Below are positions 10,224 to 15,000 of a stretch of DNA of 15,000 bases, piece after piece (the first letter of the stretch is position 1; the number at the start of each line of letters is the position of its first letter). The stretch comes from Actinidia chinensis (Eukaryota > Streptophyta > Magnoliopsida > Ericales > Actinidiaceae), in NCBI GenBank assembly GCA_009663005.1, contig CM018893.1, forward strand, positions 14,463,652 through 14,478,651, in the 5' to 3' direction. The notes beneath the pieces were generated by a model, which made no database searches, was not told where the DNA came from, and was given only the letters and a program-made list of their open reading frames with translations. Position numbers and translations under genes: made by a program.

Positions 10224-10237
10224 AACTAGGGGGCTAC
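10224..10237 (+). promoter_or_regulatory. polypurine tract (plus-strand primer site)
   Basis: AACTAGGGGGCTAC sits directly before the LTR. A G-rich tract followed by GCTAC and then TGT is the usual form at this junction in plant Tat elements. It would prime plus-strand DNA synthesis. Confidence 0.75.
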
Positions 10238-10651
10238 TGTAGGGACACGAAACATACGAATAAGGTACCCAGCCACTAGAAGGCATGGGGAGATGAAGCT
10301 AGAGAGCCTTGGCCACTATACAAGGACTGTTCCCCGCCCGTGCCGACTTACATTGCAGAAATAATATTACACAGTGAGTCCGAGCTCAGTAGAAGTACAG
10401 GGATGCACCCTACCCGAGCTGGAGAATAACTATTGATTATTCGACAGTCGCGCCAACAGTCATACCACAGCTCGGTTGACACCCAAAAAATTGGCGGAAA
10501 TCCCGATGATGACACGGGACATAGTGATGCTTGCACGACACGGGCATGATGCTCAAGCCCAAATTCCGGGGTGGAAATTCATGTAGCAGCGAGGACAACC
10601 AACCCCTGCAGAATGAAGAGTGGGTGAACTACCTGGTAGCCAAGTCACCCG

Positions 10652-10675
10652 TTGGCGCGTCAGAACACGCGCCAA
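10652..10675 (+). promoter_or_regulatory. 9 bp perfect hairpin just upstream of the LTR TATA box
   Basis: TTGGCGCGT, a 6 nt spacer CAGAAC, then ACGCGCCAA. It ends 7 bp before the TATA box. It contains CGCG cores, the type bound by plant CAMTA factors, and TTGGCGCG resembles an E2F site. Role in LTR promoter activity is inferred. Confidence 0.6.
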
Positions 10676-10682
10676 GCTAAAC

Positions 10683-10689
10683 TATATAA
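10683..10689 (+). promoter_or_regulatory. LTR TATA box
   Basis: TATATAA inside the 3' LTR, with the expected start of transcription about 25-30 bp downstream near 10712-10718, before a T-rich stretch. Confidence 0.7.
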
Positions 10690-10919
10690 GCAGAAGCCAC
10701 TATAGAGGTCAGGTTTTTTTTTGTTCTTTCTTCGTCTTCTTCTTGGGGAACGCTGGAGAGCTCTTCTTTCTCTAGTTCTCTGGGAACTCAAAGTGAATGA
10801 GTTGAGTTTCAGGTCACTAACTTGACCACGAGAGCCGTTTCCCGGAATAGCACGGCGGGCCAGACTTATGTATCAGTGTGCAGTTATTAAAGGAAGTCGT
10901 CAAGTTGTGCACCCCTACA

Positions 10920-11170
10920 GAGGCCAAAAGGCAGGATAATCTCGCTGGTGTCTACTTTCGTTTCCGCATTATTAAACTCACTCCTACATAAAGCATATGT
11001 ATAATTTTTCAATTTCAACCTAGTAAAAATTAGAGTTCATATAAAAATATTAATCATACATGGACAACAAAAAGAGAAACAAAGCAAATGGATTTAACTC
11101 ACAAGGCTTAAACCATTTACCATAAAAATATAAACTATGACGGATTTAATTTTACTCTTTCTGACCACAG
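10920..11170 (+). other. AT-rich flank, possibly intron of the following fragment
   Basis: This is the DNA into which the Tat element inserted. It is AT-rich, with no coding seen. It ends TTACTCTTTCTGACCACAG, a good plant 3' splice site, immediately before the homologous exon. Confidence 0.5.
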
Positions 11171-11530
11171 CCGACTCAGCGCAGGCTCATGACACTTGTC
11201 TAGCCTTAACGCAGGCTGTCCTGCTTCCTGAAGATGTGGCGGATCTCACTACTGAGGAGGAGAAAGTTGTTGCCAACCTTCTAGTGATGCAACATGTCCA
11301 GGTAACCAACCGAGCTTAGCCTTTCCGTGCTTTACGTTGTGTTGAAGGGCCTCCAACGGGCGATGGTGAACCGAGATCGCATCTTCCATCACTCGTCCGA
11401 GCTCAAGAAAGCGCAGAAGAGAGCTCAAAATGCGAGGGAGATTTGAAGAGCGCATTGGATGCATTGTTACAAGGAGCCAAGGCTCTATGATTACCAGTAG
11501 AGATGGATGAAGTTGTGCCGGGAAACGAAC
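11171..11530 (+). pseudogene. + strand copy of the Tat antisense gene (exon, short intron, coiled-coil exon)
   Basis: Exon 11171-11301 (131 bp) reads through TCLALTQAVLLPEDVAD and ends at CAG|GTAACC. It matches TCVAAGHDVMLPQDVAN of the antisense gene (9 of 17 identical), and upstream both have an AD[ST]...H[DE] segment. The next intron is only about 46 bp (11302-11347), probably shortened by deletion. The following exon reads SSELKKAQKRAQNA, then after a one-base shift EGDLKSALDALLQGAKAL, a likely coiled coil. A TGA at 11488-11490 interrupts, and the frame goes on as LPVEMDEVVPGNE until the copia LTR cuts it at 11531. It is the relic of another element's antisense gene or of a host gene related to it; I cannot tell which. 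Confidence 0.6.
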
Positions 11531-11689
11531 TGTTGTGCCCAAGACCAGTCACAGTCACATCTAACCATATAACTACCACATGGACACATATATACGTTCT
11601 GTTTGGCCATATCTGCCTACGTCCATGGAGAGGAAACAATAATCACTATACCGAACGAATTACAGTACAAACTGAGAGATCCACAACTC

Positions 11690-11726
<37 letters not shown>

Positions 11727-12278
11727 TTCATAGCACACAACTTTCACCATCACAGCAGTCTCTCTTTGCCTGTCAGTACACTCCTTCAAAGCCCCTTTGT
11801 ACACAGCAACAAGCTGTGTGCTCCCTGGTAACTCCCCAAGGATTATCATTTCTGTGCACCCACTTTCTCATCTCTCGCTAGCAACCCTCGCTCTTTATAG
11901 GCCACAGATAAGGAAGATGAGCTCATGCTTAGCTCATAACAATGCCCATATTTAGACTCGGGGAAGAAAGGTGGCCTCTAGTCTGGCACTCCGTGCAGCC
12001 TTCTTTGATAGCTTTTTGTCAACCTTGCTTCCTCTCTTTTAAAGCTCTTCAGCAACCACAGCCTTCTTCTTTCTTTCATACCAGCATTTCCTCTTCAAGA
12101 TGCATTCAAGCCTACACTACTCATATGGGCTGGGGCCCCTTCTTTGTGCTTGGGCTTGGGGCGTGGGGCTTGGCCCATAGTAGTTGCTATTCCATCTGGG
12201 CTGTGCTTCCATTTGGGTTGGTCTTCATTATGGGCTGGACTTTGGGCTTCTTCTTTCAATGGGCTGGGATTCCCAACA
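11531..12278 (-). repeat. 3' LTR of the copia element (748 bp)
   Basis: On the minus strand it begins TGTTGGGAATCCC and ends GGGCACAACA, with TGTTG/CAACA terminal inverted repeats. It follows a textbook polypurine tract. The TATA box is GGCCTATAAAG (11894-11903 region). The end region contains ATGGACGTAGGC and GGCCAAACAGAACG, a pattern common near the end of plant copia LTRs. The open frames inside (for example 11942-12319) have no coding sign. Confidence 0.88.
11893..11903 (-). promoter_or_regulatory. copia LTR TATA box
   Basis: Minus strand CCTATAAAGAG, about 380 bp into the LTR, at the usual position between U3 and R. Confidence 0.6.
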
Positions 12279-12293
12279 ATCTCCCCCTCCAGC
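12279..12293 (-). promoter_or_regulatory. copia polypurine tract
   Basis: Minus strand GCTGGAGGGGGAGAT, directly followed by the LTR start TGTTGGG. This is the classic plant copia junction. Confidence 0.88.
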
Positions 12294-12668
12294 TATTGGA
12301 GGGTAATCTTATGTCTTAATTGGTCCATCTGATAATTTCTGGCCGCTCCTCCCCCGTAAGATTGTCAAGACAGCATTTAGAGATACGTTGCCCCCTCTCA
12401 ATGGGCACTCACTTCCACTGAAGTAATGCACTTTCAAATCAAATGCCTGCAACCTTCTCTATAGTTCATGAACCCCCACTAAGGTGCGAACCAGGAATGG
12501 GGTTTTGTGTCTGCCCCTGGCACGGTCGCTCTTCCCTGTGGCTCATTAGGCACTCTATCCTTGGCACAGTTCTGCTCGCCCCGTCGGCTTGGTTCTAGGC
12601 CCTCTGCCCCTGCATGGTTCTGGTAATCAATGGCAGCTCACTGGCTGTCAAATACTGCCACTGTGTAC
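12294..12668. other. internal copia DNA without recognisable pol
   Basis: RNase H and RT of a copia element would be expected here on the minus strand, but no motif is seen. From about 12510 there are degenerate repeats of a CTGCCCCTGGCACGGT type, apparently ancestral to the adjoining minisatellite. Confidence 0.5.
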
Positions 12669-12775
12669 GGTTGGCTCTACTCAATGGCTCTACACGGTTG
12701 CTTCTGCTCAATTGGCTCTACACGGTTGGCTCTACACAGTTGGATCTACTCATTTTAAATTGGCTTCTGCCGGTT
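12669..12775 (+). repeat. 14-15 bp minisatellite
   Basis: About seven imperfect units of GGTTGGCTCTACAC or GGTTGGCTCTACTCA, with variants GGTTGCTTCTGCTCA and AGTTGGATCTACTCA. The open frames across it are a by-product of the repeat. Confidence 0.8.
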
Positions 12776-13032
12776 GGCGTTGCCACTGTGACGGGATAGG
12801 TTATCAAAATGCACAGTTCAGAATGCCAATGCCCAACTCGAGGCTGCAAGTGCAACCAAGGGTTTTGCCCATCCAATGCAGTACAAACATGCCCAAAACA
12901 GCACTAAATGCTGCCAGAATTTTATGTAAGGGCTGATGGTCGGAACCTCCAAAATATGGGATGAAGGACATTGCATCAAACAAGTACGGGCTCACAGTTG
13001 CAGCATAACAGGTACGATGCAGCAACTACTGC
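12776..13032. other. unassigned segment between two repeats
   Basis: No domain recognised on either strand. It separates the minisatellite from the 55 bp array. A 163-codon + frame starts at 12971 but gains most of its length from the array. Confidence 0.45.
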
Positions 13033-13260
13033 TGCCAACGTATGCAGTTTGAGAATGTACGACAAACCGCAGTCTCGCATACTGCAAGAACATTGTAGTT
13101 CTCGAAATAATACGACACTGCGCCCAGCTCTCGGCATACTACCAGACATATGTAGTTCTCGGAATTACTGCGACACACGCAGGTCTCGATACTACCAGGC
13201 ATATTGTAGTTCTTGGAATACTGACGACACACGCAACTCTCGGCATACTACCAGAATTCC
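13033..13260 (+). repeat. about 55 bp tandem array, 3.5-4.5 units
   Basis: Units start at ACGAC-like motifs near 13059, 13112, 13170 and 13224, with a partial unit before. Each holds a CTCGGCATACTACCAG-like part and ATTGTAGTTCTCGGAAT. Spacing is 53-58 bp. Both strands stay open across it. Confidence 0.8.
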
Positions 13261-13569
13261 CGTGTGCACCACCACTGGAGAGACTAGTACTACTAATCAA
13301 GAGCGAAAGAGATTCAATTCGGCGTCATCACGCTGTAGCTGTACAACTCTTCTTTGTCTCCTTCACTCTAAGCTTCTCTATGGATTAGACATCCTGTACT
13401 GGCTTGCACCACTCTTGTGGGTCAGACTTTTCAGTATCCCAAAAATCTCTCTGCACTATTGACTACTCTGGATTTCCCGGTAATATGTACCACTCGGGAT
13501 CTTCCATATACCATACACTGCTTTGCGTGCCTATGTGCTAATGGTTACTTCCCTCGTCCATTCTTCTCG
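13261..13569 (-). other. decayed region after gag_pre-integrase
   Basis: About 300 bp on the 3' side of the gag_pre-integrase motif, where the integrase zinc-binding part should begin. I cannot recognise its HHCC residues. It may include the edge of the pol deletion. Confidence 0.4.
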
Positions 13570-13985
13570 CTAGTACCACTGGGCCTATGTCGGATAGCAG
13601 CTCCTCCCTATCTAGACACTCCCCTCCAGTCGGTATAACCTTTCAGTCATTCCTTATCCGAATATTCCTATTTTCTTGGAATGGAAACTTTGAGTATTAC
13701 CCTTACTAGATTCAAAGGCATTCCTTCGAATCGTGCATTCCAATGGAAATTAAATTTTTTTCGTTAGACTAGGAACATTCTTACCTCGGTCACCATCATG
13801 GATCGTCGTATCGCCATGCGGAAATATGAACTGTACCTGTACAAGTTCCTCGCATGCTGGCAGATGGAGAACAACATCTCTTATGTTTCTGCATAATTGG
13901 TAAACATTTCCTGTATTCGAAATAAACTGACTTTCCATTTGCGTGGTGTTGCTGGGAGAACATCACATCCACGCCATCCCTCTGT
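13570..13985 (-). pseudogene. copia protease and gag_pre-integrase remnant
   Basis: On the minus strand, NVPSLTK then KNLISIGMHDSKE (about 13780-13722, across frames) matches the very common copia block between protease and integrase (VRHVPxLxKNLISLGxLDSKG in the family). VILKVSIPRK follows. LYRLEGSV (13638-13614) matches the gag_pre-integrase LYxLxG motif. The protease active site (DSGC in relatives) is expected near 13940-13980 but is not readable. Several shifts and stops make it dead. Confidence 0.72.
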
Positions 13986-14099
13986 GTTTCGCCTCTGAAG
14001 ACTGAACATGTGCTTTATCCTGGACAATCTTCTTGTCCCTCCTGTTCACAATAAAAGCATTAAATGTGCGACCTCTGGATTGTGACTTCAGCGGCCTCT

Positions 14100-14195
14100 T
14101 TTCTGACCTCTCTTGGACTCTTCCTTGACCTTTTTGAATCTGGACCCTTCTTTGACCTTCTTATGCAGGACCTTTCTTTGACCTTTCCTCTGGAA
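14100..14195 (-). repeat. 21-28 bp imperfect repeat encoding the basic gag linker
   Basis: GACC(T)TTC/TTGACC-type blocks recur at 14103, 14124, 14152 and 14178. On the minus strand they encode KVKEGSRFKKVKEES-like basic residues, matching the charged linker before the copia zinc knuckle. The repeat is thus probably part of the coding sequence. Confidence 0.6.
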
Positions 14196-14315
14196 CTCGG
14201 CTTGTAAGTTCTGCTACTGTAGTCCTCTCTGAAGCTTCAACATCACCTCCTCATTAAGGCTTTATTTTGAGATGTTTCTTTCGTACTCTCCTCCAACTGT
14301 CCATAACCCAAGAAC

Positions 14316-14348
14316 ACTCGTATCATCGTGCTCATATTAGCAATACCC

Positions 14349-14386
<38 letters not shown>

Positions 14387-14558
14387 CCCCCCCACAACCC
14401 CCCCCCCCCCCCCCCCCCCCCCCCCAACCCCCCCCCCCCCCCCCCACCCCCCCCCCCCCCCCCCAAAAACCCCACCCCCCCCCCCCCCCCCCCCCCCCCC
14501 GTGTTCACTGCAACTAGCTGATCTGCATACTCGTCCATCGTGCTACATATAAACAACC
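14316..14558 (+). repeat. imperfect direct repeat flanking the poly-C tract
   Basis: ACTCGTATCATCGTGCTCAT (14316-14335) and continuing to 14347, versus ACTCGTCCATCGTGCTACAT (14529-14548) and continuing to 14558. The copies are about 213 bp apart and lie on either side of the C tract. This suggests a duplication or a misjoined assembly around it. Confidence 0.65.
14347..14500 (+). repeat. poly-C tract, about 154 bp
   Basis: Nearly pure C, broken only by A at 14385-14386, 14394, 14396-14397, 14426-14427, 14446, 14465-14469 and 14474. Runs reach more than 30 C. The minus strand would be poly-G. Such tracts are very rare in plant DNA and are a known form of short-read base-calling artefact (dark-cycle G). 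The Pro- or Gly-rich frames over it are not genes. Confidence 0.95.
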
Positions 14559-14760
14559 TCGTTCCAATGTCATTTTCGGATATGCCAGCACTTCTTGTGC
14601 ATCTCATTCCTCTTCTGGGGTTTTTCCTGGGATATAATCTACATCTGAAAGCATGATCTGCTCTCAATTACTCTTTCTCTTACTTTTCCAAAATGAAGCA
14701 AAATCTTCGAAAACCCCCTCACGTAGGAATCCGAATGCCGAGAAAACTCAAAAGGGATTT

Positions 14761-15000
14761 TTCGCCAAATCAACACTTTTTTGGGACCCAAATGATTAAA
14801 TAGAACTCAGGGACTAAATTGCAATTTTTAAAATTTTCAGGTACCATCTGTAATAACAACAAAGCCAGGGACTCAAAGTGTAATTTACTGTTTTGGTCAA
14901 CGGTCAACGGTTTGACCGGTCACGCCTCATCCACGCCGCTTGGATCGGTCACGGGTCAACGGCTCGTCCAATGGTCCACCGCTCGGGCATGGCTAAGCTC
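14761..15000. other. non-coding end of window with GGTCA cluster
   Basis: No gene seen. GGTCA(A/C) occurs at 14895, 14902, 14918, 14947 and 14954, with TTGACC at 14912. GGTCAAC-GG-TTTGACC forms an inverted repeat (14902-14917). On the opposite strand these read TTGAC, the core of the plant WRKY-binding W-box. The stretch GGGACTAAATTGCAATTTTT (14812-14831) is a common form of plant repeat DNA. This may be the 5' part of the copia element or its flank. Confidence 0.45.

Larger units (their letters stand above)
1..10919 (+). mobile_element. Ty3/gypsy LTR retrotransposon, Tat type, degenerate, 5' end outside window
   Basis: Seen: remnants in the order gag, PR, RT, RNase H, second RNase H, IN, then a 5.3 kb tail, a polypurine tract and an LTR that ends at 10919. 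RT before IN is the Ty3/gypsy order. From family knowledge, a second archaeal-type RNase H between the first one and IN, with a long repeat-bearing 3' tail, is typical of the plant Tat group (Ogre, Retand, Grande relatives). All domains carry stops and single-base shifts, so the copy is dead. The 5' LTR, primer binding site and gag N-terminus lie left of the window, so LTR-LTR divergence and age cannot be judged here. Confidence 0.93.
10238..10919 (+). repeat. 3' LTR of the Tat element (682 bp)
   Basis: It begins TGTAGGG and ends CCCTACA, a perfect 7 bp terminal inverted repeat with the standard TG...CA ends. It directly follows the polypurine tract. Inside are a TATA box (10683-10689) and a T/pyrimidine-rich start of the transcribed part (about 10711-10750). 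U3 is therefore about 10238-10712. The target duplication would be GAGGC (10920-10924); the other copy is out of the window. The paired 5' LTR is not present, so the call rests on structure. Confidence 0.88.
13990..14700 (-). pseudogene. copia gag remnant with zinc knuckle
   Basis: On the minus strand, the segment KSQSRGRTFNA runs into FYCEQEGQ and EDCP (14056-14019), which fits KSKSRG..CxxC..EGHxxxDCP of copia gag with the His replaced and a small deletion. Before it lies a Lys/Ser/Arg-rich linker (14195-14100) and SLNEEVMLK near 14240. The poly-C tract interrupts the part upstream. TMDEYADQL near 14535 may be gag too, but this is weak. Confidence 0.6.
11531..14760 (-). mobile_element. Ty1/copia element, minus strand, pol-deleted
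   Basis: On the minus strand the order is gag (about 14700-13990), protease and gag_pre-integrase (13985-13570), about 1.27 kb with tandem repeats, polypurine tract, 3' LTR. All parts point the same way. No integrase core, RT or RNase H motif was found between 13570 and 12294. The 5' LTR and a primer binding site complementary to initiator Met tRNA (TGGTATCAGAGC on this strand) are not seen up to 15000. Left flank CGAAC (11526-11530) would be one target duplication. The right limit is approximate. Confidence 0.7.

Noticed and set aside
10053..10286. 77-codon minus-strand frame
   Set aside because: It crosses the LTR boundary at 10238 and shows no conserved motif.
11942..12319. 125-codon + frame, Trp/Gly-rich
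   Set aside because: It lies within and runs over the end of the copia LTR, on the opposite strand to the element.
12589..12936. 115-codon + frame with repeating peptide
   Set aside because: It is produced by the 14-15 bp minisatellite.
12971..13462. 163-codon + frame
   Set aside because: Most of it is the 55 bp array, it is antisense to the copia element, and no domain is recognised.
14267..14667. Poly-proline and poly-glycine open frames
   Set aside because: They are translations of the poly-C tract and have no other coding sign.
1..15000. tRNA, rRNA, or prokaryotic operon signals
   Set aside because: None seen on either strand; the content is plant retroelement DNA.

Overview
The window looks like intergenic DNA of a flowering plant, probably a eudicot. 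It consists almost entirely of decayed, nested LTR retrotransposons. I found no intact host gene, rRNA, tRNA or CRISPR array. Every protein-like segment is cut by stops, single-base shifts or lost catalytic residues, so all coding calls are pseudogenes.

Positions 1-10919 hold the 3' part of a large Ty3/gypsy element of the Tat type, on the + strand. Its order is gag (cut by the left edge), protease, reverse transcriptase, RNase H, a second archaeal-like RNase H, and integrase ending near 4935. A 5.3 kb tail follows, then a polypurine tract and a 682 bp 3' LTR (TGTAGGG...CCCTACA, 10238-10919). The tail holds a 155 bp tandem array (5011-6100). It also holds, on the minus strand, remains of a spliced gene (about 9896 down to 7339) with two plausible introns.

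Positions 10920-11530 are the flank into which this element inserted. They include a + strand fragment (11171-11530) homologous to the second exon of the antisense gene, with nearly the same exon length and the same intron position after it. So at least two copies of this antisense gene family lie here, one inside the Tat element and one outside it in the opposite orientation.

Positions 11531 to about 14760 hold a Ty1/copia element on the minus strand. Its LTR (11531-12278) interrupts the sense fragment. Beyond its polypurine tract come two tandem-repeat tracts, then gag_pre-integrase, protease and gag remnants. Integrase core, reverse transcriptase and RNase H are not visible. A 154 bp nearly pure C tract (14347-14500) lies in the gag part and may be a sequencing or assembly artefact. 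The last 240 bp is non-coding, with a cluster of GGTCA motifs.

The most unusual content is the intron-bearing antisense gene in the Tat tail, its independent copy next to the element, and the copia element whose pol region is replaced by repeats.
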